Origin: a bacterium | GTDB lineage: Bacteria; UBP6; UBA1177 | Direction of reading: 5' to 3' | DNA: 64,000 bases | NCBI GenBank assembly: GCA_017405875.1 | Contig: JAFQZM010000033.1 | Span: 55,253-119,252 of the forward strand | Part shown: positions 53,555-62,537 of the stretch, piece after piece | How the letters are laid out: each line of letters opens with the position of its first letter | Position numbering within the stretch: the first letter of the stretch is position 1 | The notes under the pieces: model-generated | What the model was told of the DNA's origin: nothing | Database searches by the model: none | The model's input: only the letters and a program-made list of their open reading frames with translations | Program-made: the position numbers and the translations under genes

Positions 53555-54441
53555 TTCATCCTGTAACGGTCTATATGAGACAAAGTTATCGTCTTTATGT
53601 TTGAGACAGCGTTTTTAAGCTGTTCTGAACCTGCAGCCTTCGAAGCGAAAAAAGGAATCAAAGTGATAGAAAGCCCCGTGAAAAGAAGACCTGAAATCAC
53701 AGAAACAGTGTCTCTGTCGATTCTGAAACTGTAAGGACATGCGCATATTTCCGAAGCGAGCTTCATGATTTCGACCTGCGCCTTACCCGTAATGAAGATA
53801 AAAACGGCGTAAAGCACAGGCCACAGGGCAAAAACAGCGATTGAACGGAAAAATCCTCCGATAGAGGCGAAACCCTGATCGGGAAAGGCCGGGAAGACAA
53901 GCGCAAAGCATAATCCCACCATGTTTAAAGACATCAGAGTTCCCCAGCCGTATGAAAAAATCACCTCTTTTGCAGTCCAGACAAAAAGCATGAGCAGAAA
54001 AACTGCCAGTTTGCAGAAATACTGGAAATAAAAAGATGTGATAAGCGCCGTTCCCGCTTCACCAAGCAGAGGATCGGAAAACTGCGGACACGCTGACGGA
54101 GTGCTCTCAGAAAAACCTGAAATCATCAGAAGATTCGACGAATAAAGGGAAAACGCTTTGAAAAACTCTTCGTCAAGCTCTGCAACTATAGGAAACTGGT
54201 ATGTAACAAGCATGATCTTCTCGATAAAATCAGGAAGATAGAGATAAAGCAGAACCGTGAGAGCCGCTTTCCACGCAACTCCTGCAAAATCTGGTTTTTC
54301 AGATTTCTGTATTTTGAAAATTTCGGAAACAAAACTTATGGCGAGTCCCACTGAAATAACAATGAAGACAACGCTCCAGAGCCAGCCGACACCCGCTGAT
54401 TCAAGCAGGGTTTTAGGGTTATAGCAGATATTGAGATTCAT
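53551..54441 (-). CDS. VirB6/TrbL-like polytopic T4SS protein
   Basis: 296 residues with about six to seven membrane segments (near 17-37, 55-75, 130-155, 160-190, 195-220, 250-268). A Cys pair in the periplasmic loop after segment two and the spacing resemble VirB6/TrbL channel subunits. Position after the VirB4-like gene supports the call. Start and stop both overlap neighbours in ATGA. Sequence alone is too generic to be certain. Confidence 0.68.
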   Translation of the reverse strand: MNLNICYNPKTLLESAGVGWLWSVVFIVISVGLAISFVSEIFKIQKSEKPDFAGVAWKAALTVLLYLYLPDFIEKIMLVTYQFPIVAELDEEFFKAFSLYSSNLLMISGFSESTPSACPQFSDPLLGEAGTALITSFYFQYFCKLAVFLLMLFVWTAKEVIFSYGWGTLMSLNMVGLCFALVFPAFPDQGFASIGGFFRSIAVFALWPVLYAVFIFITGKAQVEIMKLASEICACPYSFRIDRDTVSVISGLLFTGLSITLIPFFASKAAGSEQLKNAVSNIKTITLSHIDRYRMK

Positions 54442-56783
54442 ATTTTTTCCTTCAAAAATTCTTTCACTGCATCCATTACGAAAAGATTCTTTTTATATGC
54501 AAGCAACGCCGCTTCGGCACAGGCATCTACAAGGTTAAGCCCTCTGATTCCGGCAAATTTCGCAAGCAGCCTGTTTTCTTCCTTATCGCTTGTCGCCACG
54601 GCGTAATCAAAGGGCGAAAGCTCGATTTTTACGACTTCCGATTCTGTTTTTTCACCCGTCTGAGTTCTGAAAAGGGCTGTCGAATACTCTCCTTTCACCG
54701 TTTTTAAACTTTCGAAAGCCTCTTTTTCAGCGGCACTGAGGCCGAAATCTTCAGCAATCACCCTCTTCGCCTCTTCATCGTTTGCGTGACTCAAGAATAT
54801 CGTTGTCGTCGTGTTGATCTTGATTTTTGAAGAGAGCGAAACCTCTTTGAAACTAAGGAAATTCTGCGTAACCGTCCAGACACCCGTGTTGTATTTTCTC
54901 GCAGTTGCAAAAAGCTCTTCGATAAGGTCTGCAAGACGCGGGTCTTTGATAAGCTGGGCCGCCTCGTCGAACACGATGAAACTGTTAGTTATCTCGAAAG
55001 CGCTCCTTTTCGCCTCCTGAATGACGATAAAAGTAAGAAGTTCCCTCAGCTTTTCACTTAGCCCCGAGATCCCCTGCAGATCGTAGATCACAAAAGGCTC
55101 TCCGCCGTAATCGACTGTAGATTTTCCGTTTATGATACGCGAAACGGGATCGTCCAGAAAACCGCGGAGAAGCCTGCGGATAACTTCAGCTTTTGACGTA
55201 TCTTCGTCTTCAACAAAATCGATCAGATCTTCAAGGACAGGTTCACTTTTTACCGCATACATGCTGCGCACCGCCTTCGAAACTATGTTTCTGAAAAGAT
55301 CGGCGTTCATGTTTTTTTCACGGATTTCAAGAACGATATCAAGGATAGTGTTAAGAAAGTTAAGTACAGAGCTGTTCCACTTGCCGTTGACTAATACAAT
55401 ATCCCGCTTCGGAAAAGGGTTTATCACGATTTTTCCGCTCGGATCAACCGGAATGAAAACGCCGCCGTAAAGTTTAACCATTTTCAGATAACTTGAGTTT
55501 TCAGCCCCTGCAAAATCGACGATGAAAATACGACCAGGAAAATTTTTATCCGATTTTATGTTAGGAAAAAAAGTGTGGGCGATCAAAGTGTTCACCGTTA
55601 CCGATTTTCCGCTTCCCGAACAGCCGAAAACAGAGCCGTTTTTGTTGTTGCGCCTGGATGATCCGGCGTCAAAGCCGTAAATTTCGCCGAAACGGTTCCT
55701 TAAAAAGAGCGGGAATCTGCCGTCGGAATCGCCGTGACCGTGTTTAGCCGCAGAGATCATATCGATAAAATTGGCGCTGAGCACTCTGATCTGACGCCCC
55801 GAAAGGCTCATGAGAGTCGGAAGCGACCTGAAAAACTCAAGATCGTGTCCCCATGTCTCTTCTTCAAAAAAGAATCCGCCGTTTTTCATGAAAACAGATA
55901 TTTCTTCTGCCCGTTTTTCAAGAAGCGAAGCATCGTTTTCAGAAATGACGATTTTTGCCGAAAGAAATCCGATTTTGTGTTTTGAAACGCTAAGCAGATT
56001 CATCAGCTCGTCCGTTTCTTTCGCGTTTTTTGCAGCCCCTCTGCCGCTTGTCGCAATGTAGAAACGCTCTTTTGCTTCGAGGGAAAGAAGCTCTCTCGAC
56101 TGCGGAAGAACCGTGAATGAAACCGAATAGGTTAAGTTTCCAGAAAAAGTGTCGATAATGCGCGAAACCATGAAGGGAAAAGTCTCTTTCGGCAAGAATT
56201 TAAGAGAAAGGACTTTGCAGAAAGTGTTCCCGACTTTGAAATATCCGGGAGTTGCCGAGCACTGTTTCTGAATAAGTTCTTCTCGGACGCTCATTTCGGG
56301 GTGTATTTTCATTTCTCCCTCGAAAGATATGAGTTCGTACAGAAGTTCTTTGATTTCCGAACTGTTAAGGCGGCGCGCACTCATTTCAAAGCTCTCCACC
56401 AGATTTTTGTGGTATGTGGTATCGGGAGAATCGCCCTGGATTTCACTTTTCGGAAGATCGCTTGAAACCGCGAAAAAACAGCGGCTTTTTTTGACGCCTC
56501 TTCTGTGCAGAAAACCGAGACGCTGCCTTATTACAGGCTCGCTTTCGGAAGAGCAGCGTTCTTCGACAAGTTCGTCCCTGCCGCGGATAACGGCAAAAAA
56601 TTCGACAGTCGTTCCTTCGCGGGCTTCACGCATAAAAAACGAATTCGCCCTTTGAAGATCGGGAGAAACAAAGTAGCAGTCCGCCCCTTTGGTTTCCCAA
56701 ACGGAAAAGCGCTGCATTGAAGAATTGAAGATAAAACCCTCTTCGACAGCGGCTATTTTGAGCATTTCAAAGATGCTTTTCAT
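54438..56783 (-). CDS. VirB4/TraC-like T4SS ATPase
   Basis: 781 residues. The CagE/TrbE/VirB4 N-domain includes WGHDLEFFRSLPTL near 311-324. Walker A is GCSGSGKSVT at 387-396, Walker B is FIVFDEA at 602-608, followed by LFATARKYNTGVWTVTQNF, the characteristic pattern of this ATPase family. VirB4 powers assembly and substrate transfer at the inner membrane. AGGAGTG precedes the ATG at 56783. All motifs look intact, so the system is probably functional. Confidence 0.92.
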   Translation of the reverse strand: MKSIFEMLKIAAVEEGFIFNSSMQRFSVWETKGADCYFVSPDLQRANSFFMREAREGTTVEFFAVIRGRDELVEERCSSESEPVIRQRLGFLHRRGVKKSRCFFAVSSDLPKSEIQGDSPDTTYHKNLVESFEMSARRLNSSEIKELLYELISFEGEMKIHPEMSVREELIQKQCSATPGYFKVGNTFCKVLSLKFLPKETFPFMVSRIIDTFSGNLTYSVSFTVLPQSRELLSLEAKERFYIATSGRGAAKNAKETDELMNLLSVSKHKIGFLSAKIVISENDASLLEKRAEEISVFMKNGGFFFEEETWGHDLEFFRSLPTLMSLSGRQIRVLSANFIDMISAAKHGHGDSDGRFPLFLRNRFGEIYGFDAGSSRRNNKNGSVFGCSGSGKSVTVNTLIAHTFFPNIKSDKNFPGRIFIVDFAGAENSSYLKMVKLYGGVFIPVDPSGKIVINPFPKRDIVLVNGKWNSSVLNFLNTILDIVLEIREKNMNADLFRNIVSKAVRSMYAVKSEPVLEDLIDFVEDEDTSKAEVIRRLLRGFLDDPVSRIINGKSTVDYGGEPFVIYDLQGISGLSEKLRELLTFIVIQEAKRSAFEITNSFIVFDEAAQLIKDPRLADLIEELFATARKYNTGVWTVTQNFLSFKEVSLSSKIKINTTTTIFLSHANDEEAKRVIAEDFGLSAAEKEAFESLKTVKGEYSTALFRTQTGEKTESEVVKIELSPFDYAVATSDKEENRLLAKFAGIRGLNLVDACAEAALLAYKKNLFVMDAVKEFLKEKI

Positions 56784-57051
56784 TTTTCACTCCTGGGAAG
56801 TCTCTTTCCTGGCGGCAGTAAAAAACTTTTCCGCCGTCAAACATCCTGAGGACGAAAACCCACCACTCTGATGAACCTGAAAAAACTTTTTCGCGGATAA
56901 AGAAAGTCACGGCAAAAATCACGGCGGGAAAAACCAGAAGAAGAAAAATGTCTTTCAAAAGCGCGCCGGAAAAGAAAAAGAGCGTCATGGCAAAGAGCTG
57001 GCCTTTATCGACAAAAGTCTGTTTCGTTCCGAGAATGGAAAAAACTTTCAT
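56767..57051 (-). CDS. VirB3/TraL-like small membrane protein
   Basis: 94 residues with two hydrophobic segments (about 19-34 and 38-52) near the N-terminus and a short soluble tail. Size, topology and position between pilin-like and VirB4-like genes match VirB3. Its 3' end overlaps the VirB4-like gene by 17 bp. The start overlaps the pilin stop in ATGA. Confidence 0.68.
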   Translation of the reverse strand: MKVFSILGTKQTFVDKGQLFAMTLFFFSGALLKDIFLLLVFPAVIFAVTFFIREKVFSGSSEWWVFVLRMFDGGKVFYCRQERDFPGVKNEKHL

Positions 57052-57356
57052 ATCCAGCCTGCGATAATGCTTAAAATCGTCGAAAAGGCGGCAAGCCCTG
57101 CACCTGCACCGAGAATTTTCAAAGCGTCCGACCAGATGTTCTGATCTTTGTTGATATACCTGAAAAGAAGCGAAACTATCGCTCCGCCGAGACCGCCGTA
57201 GATCCCGATGTACCTTGCCACATCGAAAACCGTGTCCGCCATCTCCTGAAATTTCGACTTTATCCCGCCGGTATCTGCTACCGCAAATATGTAATCAGAA
57301 AAAACCAAAACAAAGATCACAAAAACAACAAATCCACGCAATTTAATTTTTCTCAA
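57048..57356 (-). CDS. VirB2/TrbC-like pilin
   Basis: 102 residues. A signal-like N-terminus precedes two membrane segments at about 46-66 and 79-101 separated by a short basic loop (RYINKDQNIW). Glycine-rich first and last segments (GIYGGLGGAIVSLL; LGAGAGLAAFSTIL) are typical of VirB2/TrbC pilins. The start is TTG at 57356, with AGAGG eight bases upstream. First gene of the nine-gene operon. Confidence 0.75.
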   Translation of the reverse strand: MRKIKLRGFVVFVIFVLVFSDYIFAVADTGGIKSKFQEMADTVFDVARYIGIYGGLGGAIVSLLFRYINKDQNIWSDALKILGAGAGLAAFSTILSIIAGWI

Positions 57357-57400
57357 AATTACAACCTCTCAAAATACAAATCAGCAAATACACAAACTTT

Positions 57401-57428
57401 TATTTACTTAAAAAATTTATTTTTTCAA
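57401..57428 (-). promoter_or_regulatory. Promoter of the T4SS-like operon
   Basis: Minus-strand TTGAAA, 16 bp, TAAATA, 45 bp before the TTG of the VirB2-like gene. Confidence 0.45.
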
Positions 57429-57575
57429 CTTTTTTATCAACAATTAGGTAAAAATATTCAAAAATTATCAGAATCATTCTGATTTTACATCAACAATCTT
57501 TCCCTCAAATTAGAACATTACAAACATTTTCAAACGGAACATAAATGATGACCCATAATTTACGGATATTTCCGC

Positions 57576-57603
57576 TTGACTATAATTTTTGATTTTCTAT
57601 AAT
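57576..57603 (+). promoter_or_regulatory. Promoter of the TSP3/von Willebrand lipoprotein
   Basis: TTGACT, 16 bp, TATAAT on the plus strand, 32 bp before the ATG at 57635. Confidence 0.65.
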
Positions 57604-57634
57604 AAAAAGATGATGTTTATTTAAGGAGGGCAAT

Positions 57635-59818
57635 ATGAAAAAATTATTTTTTGCAATAATCGCGCTGTTTACCGCTCTTGCTTTCTGCGGATGCGGAAAT
57701 TCTGCCGAAAGAATCGGATGCGCAAGTTCTCTTGATTGTGAAATCGGTTTCGTATGCAATACCGACACGGGAAGATGTCAGCGTCCCGACGCAGCCGACA
57801 CTTCCGATTCAGGTGACACTTTTGCGGATACTTCCGATTCTGGAGACAGCTCCGATTCAGGTGACTCAGACACTTCAGATACAGACAATCCAAACGAAAA
57901 AACAGGTGTTATGTGCGACTGTTTCGGCAAGCAGTATGAAGTTCCGTCTTTTGCTTCAGAGCACGGCGCAGCTTGGTGCAAAGCGGATGAAGACGGTGAC
58001 GGTATCCCGAATTGCATCGAGGTTCCGAAAGGCGTTCCCGTTGATACGGATGAAAACGGAACTCCCGATTATCTAGACAAAGATTCTGACGGTGACGGTA
58101 TTCCCGATTCAGAAGAGTGTGCCGATTTTGCCAAAGATCAAATGTGCACCGATACCAACGGTGACGGTCTGCCGAATTACCGCGACATAGACAGTGACGC
58201 TGACGGCATTCCTGATTCCGAAGAATGTCCTGATTATGAGCAGAATCAGAAATGTCCTGATACCGACGGTGACGGTCTGCCTGATTACATCGATGAGGAC
58301 AGCGACGGCGACGGCATTCCTGACAGGGTGGAAACAGCCGAAGATACTGATGGAGACGGCATTCCGAACTATTTGGACTGGGACAGCGACGGCGACGGTA
58401 TTCCTGACGCAAAAGAGTGTCCTATGATGCCCTGCCGTGATTCAAACGACAACAACGTGCCTGATTTTAAGGAAACCGACAGTGACGGTGACGGTCTGCC
58501 GGACAGTCAGGAAATCTTCTGCGAAAATCTTGGTGTTCACTCTGCTACAAGCAGGGATACCGACGGCGACGGCTACAGCGATCTTGCAGAAGTTATGGTT
58601 GGAAGCGATCCGTGCGATGCTGAAAGCGGAGTCATGGATGTCGGCGTAAAATTCTATTTTGAGCTTCCCTACGAAGGGGAAAAACAAAACGACACCCTTG
58701 TTTTTTCTCCGCAGGTCCATAAAGCCGATATTTTCTTCAATGTCGATACGACAGCCTCAATGGGAGACGAAATAAACAACTTGAAAAACAGTCTTTCCAC
58801 AACAATTATCCCCGGGATCCGCAACAAAATTTCCGATAGTGCGTTCGGTATCTCTTATTTTGATGACTTTCCGGTCAACGGTTACGGAAGCGGCAGCGAC
58901 AGACCTTTCGGTTTGCTCCAGACGCCGACTATAGACGTTGCAACAGCTCAGGCAGGTGTTAACCAGCTAGCACTCCACAACGGTAACGATCTTCCTGAGT
59001 CAGGTTATGAATCGCTTTACAAAATTGCTACAGGAGTCGAACTGAGCTGGAAGGGCGGTTCCGTGCCCGCCCATGAAGTCTTTTTCAGAGACGGAGCTAT
59101 CCCGATAGTTATCCATATCACAGACGACGCTTCGCATGATTCTTCCCACAAGCCTTACAATTCTTCTTATGTCTACACAATATTCAGCCAGTCGGATGTT
59201 ATTACTGCTATGAATACAATCGGAGCAAAAGTCGTTTCCGTTCTATCGGCAGGAAGTTCGAATTATAGCGCTGCAAAGACACAGCTCACCTCAGTTTCAA
59301 ACGGAACCGGCGCAATCGTTCCGACCTGTGCCGACGCCGGAAGAACGACTCTTCTCTATGAATTGGATAAATACGGGACAGGATTGGGGAATACCGCTGT
59401 TGCCGGTGTCGATGCACTTATCAAATATGCAAGTTTCGATGTCAGGGTCGAACCTGCCAAAGATGCCGACAATCCGTCGCTTGACACATCGTGTTTCCTT
59501 AAAAAAGTCGAAGCTCTTGAATATCAGCCGGTCGACAGCTGCGCCGCAACAATCGTGGCGACACCTGCGGCATTCAACGGAGCTGACTACAACAACGGTT
59601 TCAGCAATTTCTCGACCGGAACTTCGACCGCAGACACTCCAGGTAACAAACTCACTTTCAACGTCGAAGCCCTGAATGACTGTTTCCCGCAGGAAAAAGA
59701 GGCGAAAATGTTCAAGGCATACATCAACGTAATCGACAACAAAACGAATTCTGTGCTCGACACCCAGCCGGTGACCGTCATCGTTCCGGCCAAAAAAAGC
59801 AGTAGCGAAAACTACTAA
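57635..59818 (+). CDS. Lipoprotein with TSP type 3 repeats and a von Willebrand A-like domain
   Basis: 727 residues. The signal peptide ends at AFCGC (Cys20 has Gly at -1). A Cys-rich head, GCASSLDCEIGFVCN, is followed by a low-complexity Asp/Ser/Thr linker (residues about 48-88). About nine calcium-binding thrombospondin type 3 units of the form DSDGDGIPD follow at about 120-330. The C-terminal about 370 residues resemble a von Willebrand A domain with NVDTTASMGDEI (MIDAS variant D-x-T-x-S) and HITDDASHD. AAGGAGG precedes the ATG. Likely surface-exposed and calcium-stabilised, perhaps adhesive. It is divergent from the T4SS-like operon; the YegS-like gene follows after 9 bp. Confidence 0.85.
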   Translation: MKKLFFAIIALFTALAFCGCGNSAERIGCASSLDCEIGFVCNTDTGRCQRPDAADTSDSGDTFADTSDSGDSSDSGDSDTSDTDNPNEKTGVMCDCFGKQYEVPSFASEHGAAWCKADEDGDGIPNCIEVPKGVPVDTDENGTPDYLDKDSDGDGIPDSEECADFAKDQMCTDTNGDGLPNYRDIDSDADGIPDSEECPDYEQNQKCPDTDGDGLPDYIDEDSDGDGIPDRVETAEDTDGDGIPNYLDWDSDGDGIPDAKECPMMPCRDSNDNNVPDFKETDSDGDGLPDSQEIFCENLGVHSATSRDTDGDGYSDLAEVMVGSDPCDAESGVMDVGVKFYFELPYEGEKQNDTLVFSPQVHKADIFFNVDTTASMGDEINNLKNSLSTTIIPGIRNKISDSAFGISYFDDFPVNGYGSGSDRPFGLLQTPTIDVATAQAGVNQLALHNGNDLPESGYESLYKIATGVELSWKGGSVPAHEVFFRDGAIPIVIHITDDASHDSSHKPYNSSYVYTIFSQSDVITAMNTIGAKVVSVLSAGSSNYSAAKTQLTSVSNGTGAIVPTCADAGRTTLLYELDKYGTGLGNTAVAGVDALIKYASFDVRVEPAKDADNPSLDTSCFLKKVEALEYQPVDSCAATIVATPAAFNGADYNNGFSNFSTGTSTADTPGNKLTFNVEALNDCFPQEKEAKMFKAYINVIDNKTNSVLDTQPVTVIVPAKKSSSENY
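58080..58580 (+). repeat. DNA repeats encoding TSP type 3 units
   Basis: Recurring bases such as gacggtgacggtattcctga encode the calcium-binding units of the lipoprotein. They are diverged at third positions and in frame, so they are protein-level repeats. Confidence 0.75.
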
Positions 59819-59827
59819 GTCTCTTCC

Positions 59828-60751
59828 ATGCTTGCAGTCATCATAAATCCGAAATCGGGCAAAAAACACTTAAAGCGTCAGCGGCACTATCTGATGCTCC
59901 GGCTTGAAGAGCACTGCACCGATTTCACGACCAAAGATACCGAATACAAAGGCCACGCGACGGAAATTGCACGTGATTTTGTCGAATCTGGATACGACAC
60001 GATCCTTGTCTGGGGCGGCGACGGAACCGTAAGCGAGACTGTCAACGGCATAATGACGGCAAATATCCCCGAAGAAAAGCGTAAAAACATCAGACTCGGC
60101 CTTATTCCGCGCGGAACAGGCAACGATTTCGGGCGTTTCTGGGGACTGACCCGAAATTACAGGCGCTCGCTCGACATATTTTTTGCAGGAAAGCCGCAGC
60201 CTCTGGATGTCGGAAGACTCACCTACTTCGAAAACGGCGTTGAAAAGCACAAATATTTCATAAATTCTATCGGCTACGGCGTTGATCCTTTGACTTGCGT
60301 ATATGCCGACAAGCTGAAACCCTTTATAGGATCGCATCATCTCAACTATCTTTTCGGCCTGATAGCGGCAGTTTTCAGACAGAAACCGATCTCCGTCACG
60401 CTGAAAGTCGACGGCACTGAGTGTTTCAAAGCGGGGCTTTTCACGATGAATGTGGGAAACGGTCCTTTTTCCGGCGGCGGGATCAGACAAAACCCAGATG
60501 CAGACCCGCGCGACGGCATTTTCAACGCGATGTTTGTCGAAAAACCTACAATCAAAGAGCTTTTCAAGGCGCTTCCCAATCTTTTCAACGGACATCTCAC
60601 AGATGTGCCCGTCATCCACACGATAAAAGGCTCTGAGATCGAGATCGAAACTGAACAAAGCGTCATTGTTGAAACTGACGGGATCTTAATGAATTATAAG
60701 GGAAACGGACGCTTAAGCTGCATCCATAACGCGATAAATTTTATTATTTAA
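59828..60751 (+). CDS. Diacylglycerol kinase family lipid kinase (YegS/DgkB-like)
   Basis: 307 residues. The catalytic motif GGDGT is at 63-67, preceded by INPKSGKK and followed by LGLIPRGTGNDFGRFWGL. The C-terminal beta domain contains NVGNGPFSGGGIRQNPDADP. The family phosphorylates diacylglycerol, sphingosine or phosphatidylglycerol at the membrane surface. It begins nine bases after the lipoprotein stop without a strong ribosome binding site. Its 3' end overlaps the convergent hutH by eight bases. Confidence 0.9.
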   Translation: MLAVIINPKSGKKHLKRQRHYLMLRLEEHCTDFTTKDTEYKGHATEIARDFVESGYDTILVWGGDGTVSETVNGIMTANIPEEKRKNIRLGLIPRGTGNDFGRFWGLTRNYRRSLDIFFAGKPQPLDVGRLTYFENGVEKHKYFINSIGYGVDPLTCVYADKLKPFIGSHHLNYLFGLIAAVFRQKPISVTLKVDGTECFKAGLFTMNVGNGPFSGGGIRQNPDADPRDGIFNAMFVEKPTIKELFKALPNLFNGHLTDVPVIHTIKGSEIEIETEQSVIVETDGILMNYKGNGRLSCIHNAINFII

Positions 60752-62270
60752 GAGCGCCGACAGCCTTTTCAGCCGTTTTTACGATCTCGTATTCTTTCTT
60801 GAGAACATTCATGAACATCGGGTGAAGGAATGCGTCGTTTTCCATGAAGGGAACGTCCTTGCGGATGAGTTTGTAAACGGGCTCGATTCCTGCACCTGCC
60901 TTCATCGGTTTTCTGAAATCGATCGCCTGCATTGCGGTGAGAAGCTCGATGCAGATGATTTTTACGGTGTTTTCAACTACAGCTGTGCATTTTCTTGCAG
61001 CGGTCGTTCCCATGCTGACGTGGTCTTCCTTTCCGGCAGAAGTCGGGATCGAATCGACCGTTGCGGGGAAAGACTGGGTCTTGTTCTCGCTTGCAAGGCT
61101 TGCAGCCGCAACGTGAGCGATCATGAAACCGCTGTTGAGACCCTTGTTTTTAACGAGAAATGCCGGAGCCTGATTGAAAACCGGGTTGATAAGCTGCTCG
61201 ATCCTTCTTTCGGAGATACTTCCGAGTTCAGAAACAGCTGCAGTGAGGTAGTCCATAACAAGTCCGATCGGTTCTCCGTGGAAGTTTCCTGCAGAGATCG
61301 TCTCTTTCTCGTCAGGGAAAATGAGCGGGTTGTCAGTTGACGAATTGAGCTCGGTCGTGATGACTTTCTCGACATGACGGAGTGCGTCTCTGACTGCGCC
61401 GTGAACCTGCGGAGCGCAGCGGAGGCTGTATGCATCCTGAACTTTCGGGCAGTTGCGGTGGCTTTCCCTGATCTCAGATTTAGCAATAAGTTTGAGGACG
61501 TTTTCGGAAACTTCCGCCTGTCCGGGGTGAGCTCTGACGATGTTTACCTTCTGATCGAAAGCGCGGTCTGTTCCCATGATGCCTTCGATCGTCGAAGTGA
61601 GCGCGATATCTGCAAGTTTAAGAAGGTTGTGGACTCTGTGGACTGCGAGTGCGCCGAGAGCCGTCATGACCTGCGTTCCGTTGATGAGAGCAAGTCCTTC
61701 TTTCGCCTTGAGGGTGATGGGTTTGATCTTTTTCGCTTTGAAAACTTCGGCTGTATCGACCATTTTTCCGTCGTCAGTCATTACGAAACCTTCTCCGCAG
61801 AGAACGATCGCAAGGTGAGCTAAAGGAGCGAGGTCGCCGCTTGCGCCGACACTTCCCTGCGACGGGATGAACGGGATTATGTCTTTATTGAGGAGCTCAA
61901 GAAGCTTGTCGAAAGTCTCGAGTGAAATTCCGCTGAAACCTTTCGCGAGAACGTTTGCGCGCAGAAGCATGATCGCTCTGACAGTCTCTTTGTTGAAAGG
62001 AGCGCCTACACCGATCGCATGGCTGCGGATAAGGTTGATCTGAAGCGTCTCAAGATCTTTATGCTCGACTTTGACATCACTCAGAATACCGAAACCGGTG
62101 TTGATACCGTAAACAGCCTTGTCATTTTTAAGAATCGAATCGACGAATTTGCGGCATTTCGCCATTTTTGCCCTCGTCTTTTCGTTGATAGCGACTTCAG
62201 CCTGACCTTTGGCAACGAGAACGACATCATCGATCGTGAGATTTTCACCGTTAAGAAAAACTTTTTTCAT
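60744..62270 (-). CDS. hutH: Histidine ammonia-lyase
   Basis: First enzyme of histidine degradation, releasing ammonia to form urocanate. 508 residues. The MIO prosthetic group forms from Ala-Ser-Gly at 143-145 (SVGASGDLAPLAH). Other conserved segments are YGINTGFG near 54-61 and DNPLIFPDEKETISAGNFHG. GAGAGGG precedes the ATG at 62270. hutI lies about 29 kb away; hutU and other hut genes are not in the window. Confidence 0.96.
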   Translation of the reverse strand: MKKVFLNGENLTIDDVVLVAKGQAEVAINEKTRAKMAKCRKFVDSILKNDKAVYGINTGFGILSDVKVEHKDLETLQINLIRSHAIGVGAPFNKETVRAIMLLRANVLAKGFSGISLETFDKLLELLNKDIIPFIPSQGSVGASGDLAPLAHLAIVLCGEGFVMTDDGKMVDTAEVFKAKKIKPITLKAKEGLALINGTQVMTALGALAVHRVHNLLKLADIALTSTIEGIMGTDRAFDQKVNIVRAHPGQAEVSENVLKLIAKSEIRESHRNCPKVQDAYSLRCAPQVHGAVRDALRHVEKVITTELNSSTDNPLIFPDEKETISAGNFHGEPIGLVMDYLTAAVSELGSISERRIEQLINPVFNQAPAFLVKNKGLNSGFMIAHVAAASLASENKTQSFPATVDSIPTSAGKEDHVSMGTTAARKCTAVVENTVKIICIELLTAMQAIDFRKPMKAGAGIEPVYKLIRKDVPFMENDAFLHPMFMNVLKKEYEIVKTAEKAVGALK

Positions 62271-62311
62271 AATTCCCTCTCAATTCAAGTTTATAAAACA
62301 AAAAACGAGTG

Positions 62312-62320
62312 TGTATAGCA
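62312..62320 (-). promoter_or_regulatory. Extended -10 promoter of hutH
   Basis: Minus-strand TGCTATACA about 42 bp before the ATG. The -35 region (TTCTTT) is weak, so the extended -10 may compensate. Confidence 0.4.
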
Positions 62321-62457
62321 CAAAAAACTGAAAAAAGAATTTTAATCCATGGCATTTTTTCTCCCGACAAGCACACGGTTTCCCTCAAAACAACATTAAA
62401 TTTGGTAGAAAATACCGGAAATTACGCTAAGCTCAACAACTGAAAAAATTGAAAAAC

Positions 62458-62537
62458 TGGAGATTTTGTGATATTTAGTACTCACGAATATGGAGATTTT
62501 GTGAAAATCTTCATGTTTTAATATGGAGATTTTGTGA
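62458..62537 (+). repeat. Three direct repeats with exact 33-bp period upstream of the DUF4143 gene
   Basis: TGGAGATTTTGTGA occurs at 62458, 62491 and 62524. Copies 2 and 3 extend to ATATGGAGATTTTGTGAAAAT. Each carries a GGAG with a GTG five bases on; copies 2 and 3 also encode the mini-frame ATG-GAG-ATT-TTG-TGA. The last copy ends about 15 bp before the ATG at 62553. Confidence 0.85.

Larger units (their letters stand above)
57357..57634. other. AT-rich divergent promoter region
   Basis: 278 bp between the T4SS-like operon and the TSP3 lipoprotein gene. It holds a promoter for each side and otherwise long A/T tracts. No operator-like dyad was identified. Confidence 0.6.

Noticed and set aside
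45329..57356. Considered an integrative conjugative element
   Set aside because: No relaxase, coupling protein, integrase, attachment repeats or tRNA boundary was found in the window, although it could still be a remnant.
58080..58580. Short regular DNA repeats considered as a CRISPR array
   Set aside because: Repeats are in frame, diverge at third codon positions and encode DxDGDGxxD calcium-binding units.
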